DNA from: a virus
IMG/VR virus record: IMGVR_UViG_3300034109_000283
Location: 1 to 64,000 of that record
Length of the DNA stretch: 64,000 bases
Direction: 5' to 3' (one strand)
Of the stretch, positions 45,984 through 54,369 are shown piece after piece; position 1 is the first letter of the stretch; each line of letters opens with the position of its first letter. A model generated the notes under the pieces. It saw only the letters and a list, made by a program, of their open reading frames with translations, was not told the origin of the DNA and ran no database searches. A program made the translations under genes and the position numbers.

Positions 45984-46005
45984 CGTAAAAAATGCTGATT
46001 TTACG
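45984..46005. repeat. Inverted repeat between divergent genes
   Basis: CGTAAAA and TTTTACG with an 8-base spacer, midway between the divergent 45955 and 46059 starts. It could be an operator. Confidence 0.4.
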
Positions 46006-46058
46006 GGAAAAATTGCCATTTGCTTCAGGTCAAGTAAATAGTATTTTAGGAGAAAATT

Positions 46059-46367
46059 ATGGAAATTATTATCATTGCTGGCGTTGTAATTCTTGCAGGT
46101 TGGTACATCTTTTTTCGTCAACCCAAGAAGTCAGTAAGTGACCCAGTTGTTGCTGCACCATACAAAGTTGAGGCAGAACCAGCTCCAGTCGTAGAAGCCA
46201 AGGTAGAAGCACCTAAGGTTGAAGAAACTGCTGTTCCAGAGACAAAGGTTGAAGCTCAACCCAAAAAGCGTGCCGCTAAGCCAAAGGCTCCCGCAGCACC
46301 TAAGGCTGAAAAGAAGGCCCCGGCTAAGACAGCTAAAGCTAAGTCAACCCCACGCCGAGTTAAGTAA
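46059..46367 (+). CDS. Membrane-anchored Lys/Ala/Pro-rich protein
   Basis: A 102-residue protein: one N-terminal helix (IIIIAGVVILAGWYIFF), then an Ala/Glu/Pro/Val segment and a Lys/Ala/Pro tail like histone H1 (KKRAAKPKAPAAPKAEKKAPAKTAKAK). The basic tail faces the cytoplasm if topology follows the positive-inside rule, so it could tether DNA or ribosomes to the membrane (inference). Ribosome-binding site TTAGGAGAA is strong. Confidence 0.75.
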   Translation: MEIIIIAGVVILAGWYIFFRQPKKSVSDPVVAAPYKVEAEPAPVVEAKVEAPKVEETAVPETKVEAQPKKRAAKPKAPAAPKAEKKAPAKTAKAKSTPRRVK

Positions 46368-46373
46368 TAATTC

Positions 46374-47072
46374 ATGGGCGTCGGATTTGACGTAATAAGC
46401 GATTTGCATTTATCACCAAATGATAGTTTCAATTGGGAAGGTAAAGCAACTAGTTTATATTTGATTGTAGCAGGAAATGTAAGCTCTGATGTACGAACCA
46501 TTGGACTTACATTATCCCATCTTTCAAAGTTTTATCAAGGGGTGTTTTATACCCCAGGTGCGCTTGAGTATCACGAAGTTTCAGATGTAGATGCTAGAAC
46601 GGATGAGATATTAAAGATAACGAAAAGAATCGGCAATGTCGCCGTTCTTTACCATCATGTTGTTATAATAGACGGCATAGCGGTATTAGGAACAAATGGT
46701 TGGTATGGAAATACTAACACTGATGACCCAGTTGCAAACTTAAAAGTTGAATTACTAAGAAATGATGACATTCATTATCTTAAAAATTCAATAGAAAAAT
46801 TACAAAAACATTTGGATGTAGCTAAAATTATTGTAGTTACAAACTCAGTCCCTAACACTAATTTATACTTCGGAGAAATACCCGATTATGTTAGAGGACA
46901 ATTGCCATTAGATATTGCTCTATATGCGGATACTCAGTCAAAAGTATCTCATTGGGTGTTTGGCACACATGGAAAAATAGTTGACATTACTGTTAATAAC
47001 ATCAACTATTTGAACAACCCAAGTTATAAAATTAAACCTTACTGGGCTAAAAGACTAGAAATAACTGTTTAG
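46374..47072 (+). CDS. Degenerate metallophosphoesterase-fold protein
   Basis: A 232-residue protein that follows the metallophosphoesterase fold but lacks key ligands. SDLHLS near residue 9 is kept. The GD motif is AGNVS (Asp to Asn), the GNH(E/D) motif is PGALEYHE, the GH motif is VTNSVP and the final GHxH is GTHGK. Surrounding strands (VISDLHL, YLIVAGNVS, VLGTNGWYG) align with the active 36124-36954 paralogue. It is probably catalytically dead and used for binding or structure. Convergent 4-base overlap with clpS. Confidence 0.7.
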   Translation: MGVGFDVISDLHLSPNDSFNWEGKATSLYLIVAGNVSSDVRTIGLTLSHLSKFYQGVFYTPGALEYHEVSDVDARTDEILKITKRIGNVAVLYHHVVIIDGIAVLGTNGWYGNTNTDDPVANLKVELLRNDDIHYLKNSIEKLQKHLDVAKIIVVTNSVPNTNLYFGEIPDYVRGQLPLDIALYADTQSKVSHWVFGTHGKIVDITVNNINYLNNPSYKIKPYWAKRLEITV

Positions 47073-47374
47073 GCTTCTGCTTCAACTTTAATTTGAAGAG
47101 GATAACCTTGAGACCTTGCATCTACAGTTACCTCAATGCCTTTTTGCTCTGCAATTTCATAGGGTAAAATAGCAACAACAGCACTACCTTCTTCATGAAT
47201 ATTTTTAGTTATATTCGTGGCAGTTTCTGTGTTGTAATTAAAATAATCAATTAATGATTTTACTACGAACTCCATTGTCGTTACATCATCGTTTATGTAA
47301 ATGATTTTAAACAATGGGGGTTCTTGAAGTGAAAGATTGGGTTTAATCTTAATCTTGGTTTCAGCTTTAGACAT
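47069..47374 (-). CDS. clpS: ClpS adaptor
   Basis: A 101-residue ClpS-family protein. FKIIYINDDVTTMEFVVKSL has the NDD pocket residues, and the His in ITKNIHEEG matches the N-degron-binding His; VAILPYEIAEQK also fits. ClpS delivers N-degron substrates to ClpA/ClpC in bacteria. Here no clpA is seen in the window, but clpX and clpP are, so partner choice is an open question. AAGGA ribosome-binding site. Confidence 0.94.
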   Translation of the reverse strand: MSKAETKIKIKPNLSLQEPPLFKIIYINDDVTTMEFVVKSLIDYFNYNTETATNITKNIHEEGSAVVAILPYEIAEQKGIEVTVDARSQGYPLQIKVEAEA

Positions 47375-47390
47375 ATTGAATCCTTAGTAC

Positions 47391-47410
47391 GGTGCGTATT
47401 TCTACGCACC
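47391..47410 (-). promoter_or_regulatory. Leader hairpin upstream of clpS
   Basis: GGTGCGTA / GAAA or TTTC / TACGCACC, an 8-pair GC-rich hairpin with no T run on either side, in the leader between hsp20 and clpS. Confidence 0.5.
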
Positions 47411-47419
47411 TCTATAATA

Positions 47420-47427
47420 CTATTTAT
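47420..47427 (-). promoter_or_regulatory. Late-like promoter box ATAAATAG upstream of clpS
   Basis: ATAAATAG on the minus strand, 45 bases before the clpS ATG; it overlaps the hsp20 stop, so may be chance. Confidence 0.3.
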
Positions 47428-47860
47428 TAAACGAAATAGCAATTTTCTTGGGCTTTTGTTCTTCAGGAACAATACGCTCAAGTGAAATTGTAAGAATGCC
47501 ATCAGCAACAGTAGCACCTGAAACTTCAACATGGTCTGCAAGAGTCCAGGAGCGATTGAAGTTGCGGCTACTGATACCATGATGTAGGTATTCTACATTT
47601 TCTTTTAGTTCAATTGCCTTTTCTCCCTTGACACTAAGTTGGTTCTTTTCAACAGTAATGTCAATGTCTCCTTCTTTGAATCCTGCTACTGCAAGTTCAA
47701 TAGAAAACTTATCCTCACTATGTTTCACAACATTGTATGGCGGATAATTTACTTGTTGAGTTGCAGTCTGACGCATAAGTTCATCAAACACATTTTCAAA
47801 TCCGACTGCAAATTTATGGATAGAAGGAATATCCAAGGAACGAAGTGATAGATTTGTCAT
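47420..47860 (-). CDS. Hsp20/IbpA-like small heat-shock protein
   Basis: A 146-residue alpha-crystallin-domain protein. YPPYNVVKHSEDKFSIELAVAGFKEGDIDITVEKNQLSVKG, HGISSRNFNRSWTLADHV and GILTISLERIVPEEQKPKKI are the IbpA-type core with the C-terminal I-x-I-like motif (KIAI). It binds unfolded proteins without ATP. AAGGAGATATAAT gives a very strong ribosome-binding site, so it should be abundant. Phage sHsps are known from cyanophages and huge phages, often thought to aid virion assembly. Confidence 0.95.
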   Translation of the reverse strand: MTNLSLRSLDIPSIHKFAVGFENVFDELMRQTATQQVNYPPYNVVKHSEDKFSIELAVAGFKEGDIDITVEKNQLSVKGEKAIELKENVEYLHHGISSRNFNRSWTLADHVEVSGATVADGILTISLERIVPEEQKPKKIAISFNK

Positions 47861-47921
47861 ATTATATCTCCTTTTTTAAGCAAGAATGACATTGTAGACC
47901 CGACCATCGGCATCTACATTA

Positions 47922-47929
47922 CTATTTAT
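47922..47929 (-). promoter_or_regulatory. Late-like promoter box ATAAATAG upstream of hsp20
   Basis: GAATAAATAGT on the minus strand, 61 bases before the hsp20 ATG, leaving a leader with a CCGACCATCGG-type hairpin. Confidence 0.4.
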
Positions 47930-47965
47930 TCTAACAGTAATTCTATATAAAAACTATTTTTTTGG

Positions 47966-48187
47966 TTAAAATAACTTTGGGGGAAGAGTTTGGCTTTGGA
48001 GATAACGCTGCCAACGTTTTTTAGCTTGATTCTTTGCTAGTTTCTTTTTAATTGTTGGCTTGACATATGACTGACGGTTTTGTAATTCCTGTAATAATCC
48101 ATCCTCCGCAATTTTCTTTTTAAATTTGCGAAGTGCTTTGTCCACATTACCGTCATGAACGATAACTTTTTTACCTTTTATATTCAT
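47966..48187 (-). CDS. rpsU: Ribosomal protein bS21
   Basis: A 73-residue very basic protein close to bS21 in length and order: KKVIVHDGNVDKALRKFKKKIAEDGLLQELQNRQSYVKPTIKKKLAK. bS21 sits on the 30S platform near the anti-Shine-Dalgarno region and affects initiation. Phage-coded bS21 is known from environmental phages and is thought to replace the host protein. It starts in an ATGA overlap with clpX. Confidence 0.95.
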   Translation of the reverse strand: MNIKGKKVIVHDGNVDKALRKFKKKIAEDGLLQELQNRQSYVKPTIKKKLAKNQAKKRWQRYLQSQTLPPKLF

Positions 48188-49386
48188 ATCAATGCTTTAG
48201 GATGAATTACTAATTCCTGATTAATATTTATCTCTTTAATGTTATTTTTTTGGTATCTTTTGATATTATACATATGAGGCATTAAAGTTCTTTCTATCTC
48301 TGTATGTAACCCGCGGGCCCCAGTTTTCAACTTAATACAATTATCTACTATTTGATCAATAGCTGATTCATCAAACTGAAGGTCTACTTCATCCAAACTA
48401 AAAAGATATTGATATTGACTAATGTAGTTGTTTTTGACATTTAGTAATACTTGCTTTAATTCATCCTTAGATAATTCAGTAAGTGTAACGGTAGTAGTAA
48501 AACGACCTATAAATTCGGGAATCATTCCAAACTTCGTAAGATCATCTGGGCTTACAGATGATAAATCTTGTTCTTTGCTTGATTTATTAATCACTGCACT
48601 AAAGCCCATTGTGGTGCCTTTAGTGCGGTTCTTTAAGATTTCGCTTAAGCCCACGAATGCGCCACCGGCAATGAATAAGATATCTTTGGTGTTTACTTCT
48701 ATCATTTCACCACCGGGATGTTTACGGCCACCTTGATTGGGGATTCTGCAAACAGTACCTTCTACTAGTTTAAGTAGAGCCTGCTGAACACCTTCGCCAG
48801 ATACATCTCTTGTTATACTAGTAGATTCACCTTTACGGGCGATCTTATCAATTTCATCTACGAAAACAATTCCGCGCTCTGCTTTTTTAACATCGCCATT
48901 TGCGGCATTGAGTAGCATGCTAATCATAGATTCTACGTCATCACCAACATAACCTGCTTCAGTTAAGCTTGTTGCATCTGCTACTACAAAGGGAACATCC
49001 AAAAACTTAGCTACACTTTTTGCTAGTAATGTTTTGCCTGAACCAGTGGGCCCGATTAATAACACGTTGCCTTTGCTTATTGTTAAGTCAGTGGGAGGAT
49101 AAGTAATCCGTTTATAATGATTAGCAATAGCTACACTTAAAATTGTTTTCGCATCATTTTGACCAATTGCATGTTGGTCTAAGTATTCTTTAATAGCTAT
49201 GGCATCAAATGTAGATTTATCTTTGCTTACATCTTGTACTACTGCACTATCATCGGCTATGAGTTTGTTACACAAATCAATGCAGTCATTACAGATTGCA
49301 ACGCCTTCACTTACTATTAATTTTTTAACAATATCTTTGTGATTACCGCAAAAAGAACAATGGTTCAATGTGTTTTCAATGGTCAT
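48184..49386 (-). CDS. clpX: ClpX ATPase
   Basis: A 400-residue protein (host ClpX about 420). Zinc finger Cys10, Cys13, Cys32, Cys35; Walker A GPTGSGKT (112-119); pore loop GYVG (145-148); Walker B VFVDEID (174-180); arginine finger in EFIGRF; sensor 2 in GARGL. The ClpP-docking loop reads TTMGFSA where hosts have an IGF-type tripeptide, so docking is preserved in form. It unfolds tagged proteins for ClpP. Encoded with bS21, ClpS and Hsp20. Confidence 0.97.
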   Translation of the reverse strand: MTIENTLNHCSFCGNHKDIVKKLIVSEGVAICNDCIDLCNKLIADDSAVVQDVSKDKSTFDAIAIKEYLDQHAIGQNDAKTILSVAIANHYKRITYPPTDLTISKGNVLLIGPTGSGKTLLAKSVAKFLDVPFVVADATSLTEAGYVGDDVESMISMLLNAANGDVKKAERGIVFVDEIDKIARKGESTSITRDVSGEGVQQALLKLVEGTVCRIPNQGGRKHPGGEMIEVNTKDILFIAGGAFVGLSEILKNRTKGTTMGFSAVINKSSKEQDLSSVSPDDLTKFGMIPEFIGRFTTTVTLTELSKDELKQVLLNVKNNYISQYQYLFSLDEVDLQFDESAIDQIVDNCIKLKTGARGLHTEIERTLMPHMYNIKRYQKNNIKEININQELVIHPKALI

Positions 49387-49409
49387 AAAGTACTTATCAG
49401 GTGTTTTAT

Positions 49410-51065
49410 TTAAGATTTATTTTTAGTTATGAATGTTTCAACGCTTATTTTCTCATTTTCTGTTAGCATGTCAACATCATATTCACCCGATGAAATTTTA
49501 TTTGCCAAATACTTCATATATTCATCATCATACAAATAGCTTGATGATATGTGCTTATTAATTTCTATCCATTTTCTACCATCAAACTTAAATGCTTTGT
49601 TTGGCAATACATCAACTCTAACAAAAATATCTCCTTTGTTTGAGACTCTAGGAAATTCAGTACCAAAATTTGTTGTAGACTGTTTTATGGCATCAGCATT
49701 TAACAAAAACAAGTCTGGGCGTAATTCTTTTAATGCTACCTTACTGAATACTTTGTTTTCAAAACTTACATATCCATCCATTAAATCCTTTACAGCACTT
49801 TCTTTTGTTACATTTTCTATTTCTATAACAACTTCTTTTGCTGGCTCGGGTGTAGGTTCAGGAGTTGGCTCTGTGGATTCTTCAGTTACTGGATTATGAA
49901 TTTTTTGCAAAATTTCTAATTTTTTTCCGATATTGTCAACAGCTTCATCTGACACTTCAACTGGTTCATTAGTCTCAGTGATAACATCGGGTTTGTAAAC
50001 TTGCGGTCCTGACCTATCAATGCCGGGAACTTTATCAGACCAGGGGCGATTTAAATAAGCATATTTTGTAAAGTCAGTTTTTTCGTTGTCAGTACTACTG
50101 ATTGTAGCTTCGGGTACTTTTTCTTCTACAACTTTTTCTTTTATAGGTTCGGGTTCTTTCCATTCAGTTGGCCATGGTGTTGACCCTTCAATAGGTTTGT
50201 CTAATATTTCTTTTTCTTCTTCCGTGAATGGTCTAATAGTAACACCTTTTGGTTCGGGATTTATGTTAGTGGCGTCTTTGTCATCATCTACTTCTTTATC
50301 CCATTCTTTACTTGAGTTGGCAGCTAGCACAAGTGCAATAGCTAATGGATCAAATACTACAACAAGTAATATGATAACCCAACGAACTGCTCGTTCTAGT
50401 AAATTACTATCGGGGTTATCACCGTATATCAATGCGGCAACATACTTTATGGGACCAACTTCAGCCTCTACTTTACGGTTTTCTGCGGCGATCGGTGCTC
50501 GTTCTTCGTTTAATCTAGCAATTTCTTTTTGTGCTTCACCAATTTCTTTTTGTAATTTGGTTCTTTCAGATGCTTGTTGTCTACGAATCTGTACTGCCCG
50601 TTCTGCGCCCGCCTCACTATCACCTCTATTTAATCTTGCATCAACTTGAGCATCCATTTGCTGTAATGCTTTACGGGCAATATCAATATTGTCTCGTTGG
50701 GTTTTTATTTTTTCATCGTACAACGCCAGTTTAGCTTGAACATCACCCGATGTTATGCCAGCATCCATGTGTGCTCTGGACAAGAATCCAAATATTCCCA
50801 TGCTGGTTAACAACGCCAGTGCTACAACAGCAGGAACAAGATATAACTTTAGTAGTAATCCAGACTTGTGCCAGTATTTGCGTAACCATACTGTAGCGGT
50901 TATCTTTCCCACTTCTAGGATAGAACCCATAACAATAATGGGTATAACCGCACCTGCGAAGATAGCGGTTAATCCAATAATACTGTAATACGCGGCAACT
51001 GTGCTAAGTGCTAGTGCTACAAGTAAGGTTAAGTTTGATAAGTTTAATAAATTTTTAAGTGGCAT
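49410..51065 (-). CDS. Large membrane protein with coiled coil and soluble C-terminus
   Basis: A 551-residue protein. About three membrane helices lie in residues 1-95 (STVAAYYSIIGLTAIFAGAVIP, LEVGKITATVWL), then a long coiled coil (~115-215), another helix (~225-250, WVIILLVVVFDPLAIALVLA) and an acidic Pro/Glu-rich region to ~430. The end (RVDVLPNKAFKFDGRKWIEINKHISS) is a small conserved domain. Proteins beginning with this YYSIIGLTAIF pattern are common in T4-like environmental phages. Function unknown; perhaps an envelope remodelling or DNA-entry factor. Confidence 0.75.
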   Translation of the reverse strand: MPLKNLLNLSNLTLLVALALSTVAAYYSIIGLTAIFAGAVIPIIVMGSILEVGKITATVWLRKYWHKSGLLLKLYLVPAVVALALLTSMGIFGFLSRAHMDAGITSGDVQAKLALYDEKIKTQRDNIDIARKALQQMDAQVDARLNRGDSEAGAERAVQIRRQQASERTKLQKEIGEAQKEIARLNEERAPIAAENRKVEAEVGPIKYVAALIYGDNPDSNLLERAVRWVIILLVVVFDPLAIALVLAANSSKEWDKEVDDDKDATNINPEPKGVTIRPFTEEEKEILDKPIEGSTPWPTEWKEPEPIKEKVVEEKVPEATISSTDNEKTDFTKYAYLNRPWSDKVPGIDRSGPQVYKPDVITETNEPVEVSDEAVDNIGKKLEILQKIHNPVTEESTEPTPEPTPEPAKEVVIEIENVTKESAVKDLMDGYVSFENKVFSKVALKELRPDLFLLNADAIKQSTTNFGTEFPRVSNKGDIFVRVDVLPNKAFKFDGRKWIEINKHISSSYLYDDEYMKYLANKISSGEYDVDMLTENEKISVETFITKNKS

Positions 51066-51072
51066 CTAATAT

Positions 51073-51297
51073 TTATTCAGAATCGGGCCACGGAATATCT
51101 TCAGTCTTTACGCCGAATAAGTGACCAAAGGTATTTACAAACTCGTCAATTTGCATGACTTGTTTTCTAGGTATACCCGGACCTTGCTGTAAATGGTATG
51201 TAACCCAAGGTACGCCGCCATCCCGAACTTTTATTTGAATAACGGTAATACTGTCACCATCTTCAAATGTATGGCTTTTCCCAATTAAATCATTCAT
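51073..51297 (-). CDS. Small conserved phage protein
   Basis: A 74-residue protein from ATG 51297: MNDLIGKSHTFEDGDSITVIQIKVRDGG is a strand series, VTYHLQQGPGIPRKQVMQIDEF a second, and the tail is acidic. Likely a small beta barrel. Overlaps the upstream gene by 8 bases. Function unknown. Confidence 0.75.
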   Translation of the reverse strand: MNDLIGKSHTFEDGDSITVIQIKVRDGGVPWVTYHLQQGPGIPRKQVMQIDEFVNTFGHLFGVKTEDIPWPDSE

Positions 51298-51838
51298 CAA
51301 ATACTTCTCTGTCCAATTCAGCCATTAAATCCTTATAATGTTGATCTTGGGTTTTTCCTTCTTCAGTCAACTCCACATCACTATCGCACATTGGGCATAC
51401 ATCTTTGGTGCTGTGTGAATCTTCATCACTTTCAAAGTAGTTTTCAATAACTGTGCCATCTTCACGCAAGTATTGCGTTTGTGTTTGATACTTAGACCCA
51501 GTCCAACGACATTTGGTACACTTATGTGTGGGTTCAGGTTCTTTGTCGGGTTCTATCCAACTAGACTCGTCACCTAGCTCATATGTAATTTCGTAACCAC
51601 CTTTGCGGTCAGTCCAACAATCATCGTATTGGAAGTCCCATTCTATTTCAACATCGTTATCGTAGGCTGCTTCAATAACTTCGTCAACTGATACTTCGCC
51701 ATTTTCAATTTGCTCAAGCATATTGGCGATTTCGTCATCATCCAAGTCAGGATAAATTTCACTCAATAGTTGTTCATCAAGTTCAATAGCATATTGTCTA
51801 TCGTGTTGATGCCATTCATGTTTAACAAGTGTAACCAT
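51290..51838 (-). CDS. Acidic zinc-ribbon phage protein
   Basis: A 182-residue very acidic protein. The N-terminal half has helical DDDEIANMLEQIENGEVSVDEVIE. The C-terminal half has CTKCRWTG and CPMCDSD, two CxxC pairs making a zinc ribbon. Acidic charge could mimic nucleic acid or bind basic proteins. Function unknown. Confidence 0.75.
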   Translation of the reverse strand: MVTLVKHEWHQHDRQYAIELDEQLLSEIYPDLDDDEIANMLEQIENGEVSVDEVIEAAYDNDVEIEWDFQYDDCWTDRKGGYEITYELGDESSWIEPDKEPEPTHKCTKCRWTGSKYQTQTQYLREDGTVIENYFESDEDSHSTKDVCPMCDSDVELTEEGKTQDQHYKDLMAELDREVFDE

Positions 51839-51839
51839 T

Positions 51840-52082
51840 TTATTTATATACCTTTACATTTTTATGCTCTACGCTGATGACGGTGCGTGCAACACCAGAT
51901 TTGATGATAGGCAAATCCAAGATTACATACACCAATGGTGTGGTGTCAGGTCCACCTATTTGGCTGTCATTTCCAACTGTACCCACAAATGGAATTCCAT
52001 TCCACTTACCACATACTCGGTCACCGATAAAGTATTTGGGTTTGTAACTTTCTTTTGCAAAGTAATCAGCAAGACTCGCCAT
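51840..52082 (-). CDS. Small phage protein, likely beta barrel
   Basis: An 80-residue protein from ATG 52082: MASLADYFAKESYKPKYFIGDRV, then CGKWNGIPFVGTVGNDS and PLVYVILDLP strands. The YFIGDRVxGKWxGIPFxGTV block resembles SH3-like or KOW-like barrels in phages. Overlaps the upstream gene by 17 bases. Confidence 0.75.
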   Translation of the reverse strand: MASLADYFAKESYKPKYFIGDRVCGKWNGIPFVGTVGNDSQIGGPDTTPLVYVILDLPIIKSGVARTVISVEHKNVKVYK

Positions 52083-52320
52083 GATTGCACTCCTCGTCAA
52101 AAACGCTATCCAACATTCTCTTAAGTCTATTTACTTCGGTTTTACTCATACGCAAAGTCATAGACATGGTATCGTTCATAAGTGTAAGTGTTGCCATTTC
52201 ATATGTTGAATCATAACCTACTCTATAGAGTTCATTACTAGATTCAATAGAAGGCACATTCAATTCATTTTCCATGTCAGAAGATTCTTTTACCATAGGT
52301 TTTCCTAACCAATTAAACAT
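52066..52320 (-). CDS. Small acidic phage protein
   Basis: An 84-residue protein: a disordered N-terminus with MENELNVPSIESS, then strands (ATLTLMNDTMSMTLRMS) and a helix (KTEVNRLKRMLDSVF) ending with two Cys and a His. Not recognised beyond a common phage type. Four bases before it is the ligase stop. Confidence 0.7.
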   Translation of the reverse strand: MFNWLGKPMVKESSDMENELNVPSIESSNELYRVGYDSTYEMATLTLMNDTMSMTLRMSKTEVNRLKRMLDSVFDEECNHGESC

Positions 52321-52323
52321 ATA

Positions 52324-53661
52324 TTATTTGTCATCCCTAAAACGAACGAACCTTGGGAAACGCAAGCTATATGTACCGTCTTGATTCTGCGTGATTACAT
52401 CACAAAGGATTTCAACTGTACGACCAATAACCATATTGCGATCATTCCAAAAATTATCTCGGTCATCGTCACTAAAGCCAGACCCCACATTGACACTGAT
52501 TTCTTTACCATCATCTACTCCTTCACAAACAAGAGCACCAAGCCGACCTTCATTGCGACCAGTTCCTTCTTCAAGGTCAACCACAGTCAAGTCAACAGTA
52601 ATAGTGGGCTTCCACTTCATCCAGAATGTGTTTCGCTTGCACTCGTAAGGAGCATTTACATCCTTAATCATAATGCCTTCAAAGCCCGCGTTGACTTGAT
52701 CCTTAGCATACCGGTTTAGTACATCACGACCTTCTGCGGTATCAAGGTCAACCATGATATGTGGCAACAGTTCAACATTGGGCATATTATCAACAACATG
52801 CCGCATGTTTTCAAGAATTACAACACGCTTACTCAATTGTGCGTTCCAATGTCCACGACGGAAATCTTCAAGTGGAACAACATCAAAGATGTTGAATACA
52901 CTATCATCGGCTTGAACATTTTCCTTACGCCGTGCTTGTCGCATAAGTTCTTGGAATGTATTACCGATCACTTCACCATCAAGTACAAAACCATTTATTA
53001 GTGACATTGCTTTAGCCTTGCCAACCAACATAGTAAAGTTATCACGGATTTGATTTTCAATGTGCGTGAAGTTCTCAAACACCTTGCCATTGCGGCTAAG
53101 ACTGATAACAGATACCTCTCCATCATCGGCAGGGATAACCATCATCAACACACGCACACCATCCAATTTAGGTTCAAGTCGCTTGATGCCCTTCATTTCG
53201 GGACGACCTTCACTATTGGTAGCAAGTTGACAACCGAATACAGGAATCTCGTACTCAGTCTTTTTACAGATTTTATTGATAGTCTTGTCTGAAATGCCTG
53301 CCCGCATATCACGGCGAATCACAGGAGCGCAAAAATGATTCCACTCATCGCTATCAAAACGGTATGACATTTCTTCAATAGCATCACGGGCGGCATTGCC
53401 AGTTAGTTGGCGTTTGCTAAGTTTAATCAGCAACTCGTTAAATTCTTGCCACGGATTCTCAGCATTGGTAATGCAAAAAGTATCAGGCACTTGCCGCACA
53501 TTGAAAGTTACGAAGGGATTGTAACAAGCCTTGAGCAGACCCAAAAAGATTTGAGCATTGGTGCTGCCTAGGACACTTGCCTCAAGGGCTTGCTTAATTA
53601 CATCTTCTTTGTGAAGGCGACTATCACTCTCGTTTAGTTTATGAATCCAACTTGCTGACAT
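52324..53661 (-). CDS. ATP-dependent DNA ligase
   Basis: A 445-residue T4-gp30-like ligase. Motif I is LEPKLDGVR with the adenylated Lys165, motif III NGFVLDGEV near 230, motif IV GFEGIMIKD near 335 and motif V FWMKWKP near 355. N-terminal ~140 residues are the helical DNA-binding part, and the OB fold follows motif V (DLTVVDLEEGTGRNEGRLGAL). It seals nicks in phage replication and repair. Pairs logically with the 5'-3' exonuclease at 60940-61950. Confidence 0.95.
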   Translation of the reverse strand: MSASWIHKLNESDSRLHKEDVIKQALEASVLGSTNAQIFLGLLKACYNPFVTFNVRQVPDTFCITNAENPWQEFNELLIKLSKRQLTGNAARDAIEEMSYRFDSDEWNHFCAPVIRRDMRAGISDKTINKICKKTEYEIPVFGCQLATNSEGRPEMKGIKRLEPKLDGVRVLMMVIPADDGEVSVISLSRNGKVFENFTHIENQIRDNFTMLVGKAKAMSLINGFVLDGEVIGNTFQELMRQARRKENVQADDSVFNIFDVVPLEDFRRGHWNAQLSKRVVILENMRHVVDNMPNVELLPHIMVDLDTAEGRDVLNRYAKDQVNAGFEGIMIKDVNAPYECKRNTFWMKWKPTITVDLTVVDLEEGTGRNEGRLGALVCEGVDDGKEISVNVGSGFSDDDRDNFWNDRNMVIGRTVEILCDVITQNQDGTYSLRFPRFVRFRDDK

Positions 53662-53668
53662 TATTTTC

Positions 53669-54175
53669 TCACTTAAAAGGCCAAGAACTATTGGGATTTA
53701 GTTTCGGGCGAGACTCCAATTTGATATTTTCTTCAATGACTTCATTATACTCATCACCGTTTATAATGTCAACCGTGACGGGTCCGATAATTTCTACATA
53801 ATCTTCCTCTACCATCCAATCACTAAAATCGTATAGCCAGGCTGCCCCTACTCGTTCAAACTCGTCATCAGGATCTCCGTTATACCATTTATCTTCAATA
53901 TCTGCTTTTTCCTCGTCAGTCAATTCGTCATCAAATTCAAAATCAATACTGATACTGTCATCAAGTTCACAACCCCAACCCAGTCCCGGATCACAGATTA
54001 CCCATTTATCTTCAAGATAAACAGGTTCATCAAACTCACGGAAACCTTGCCCCCAGCGATAAAGTTCACGCACTACAAAACCGCGGGCGTTGCCCCTTTC
54101 ATCAGTTTTGTAGGCAGCATAAACGGCTGTAATAGATTTTTTATCTACGGGCTTGATGCGGTATAGTTTACCCAT
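53669..54175 (-). CDS. Acidic conserved phage protein
   Basis: A 168-residue very acidic protein (FEFDDELTDEEK, DPDDEFER). N-terminal MGKLYRIKPVDKKSITAVYAAY and KWVICDPGLGWGCEL are strand-rich. It overlaps the 54168-54359 gene by 8 bases. Strong acidity suggests a binding partner with positive charge. Function unknown. Confidence 0.75.
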   Translation of the reverse strand: MGKLYRIKPVDKKSITAVYAAYKTDERGNARGFVVRELYRWGQGFREFDEPVYLEDKWVICDPGLGWGCELDDSISIDFEFDDELTDEEKADIEDKWYNGDPDDEFERVGAAWLYDFSDWMVEEDYVEIIGPVTVDIINGDEYNEVIEENIKLESRPKLNPNSSWPFK

Positions 54176-54359
54176 TATTATCTTTCTTATACTCAGCCGC
54201 GTCCCAAATTAAAAACATACCGATCACTACCCAAAGAACGGCCAAACCTGTTTGACCAGTTAAATAGTAATTAAGTGCGGCAAGCAAATTAAGCCCGCCA
54301 ATAGTATAACCAACTGCCTTACGCTTGCTACCAAGCCATTCAAGAAATTTACCAAACAT
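54168..54359 (-). CDS. Small two-helix membrane protein
   Basis: A 63-residue protein: helices around VGYTIGGLNLLAALNYYLTG and GLAVLWVVIGMFLIWDAA separated by a short polar turn, with a charged C-terminus (EYKKDNNG). Topology like a class II holin, but the family is not recognised. Confidence 0.7.
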   Translation of the reverse strand: MFGKFLEWLGSKRKAVGYTIGGLNLLAALNYYLTGQTGLAVLWVVIGMFLIWDAAEYKKDNNG

Positions 54360-54369
54360 AATTTTTCCT

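Noticed and set aside
51841-51848. TATAAATA on the minus strand before the 51838 start
   Set aside because: It codes the Tyr-Lys-stop end of the upstream gene and would start transcription inside the next gene.
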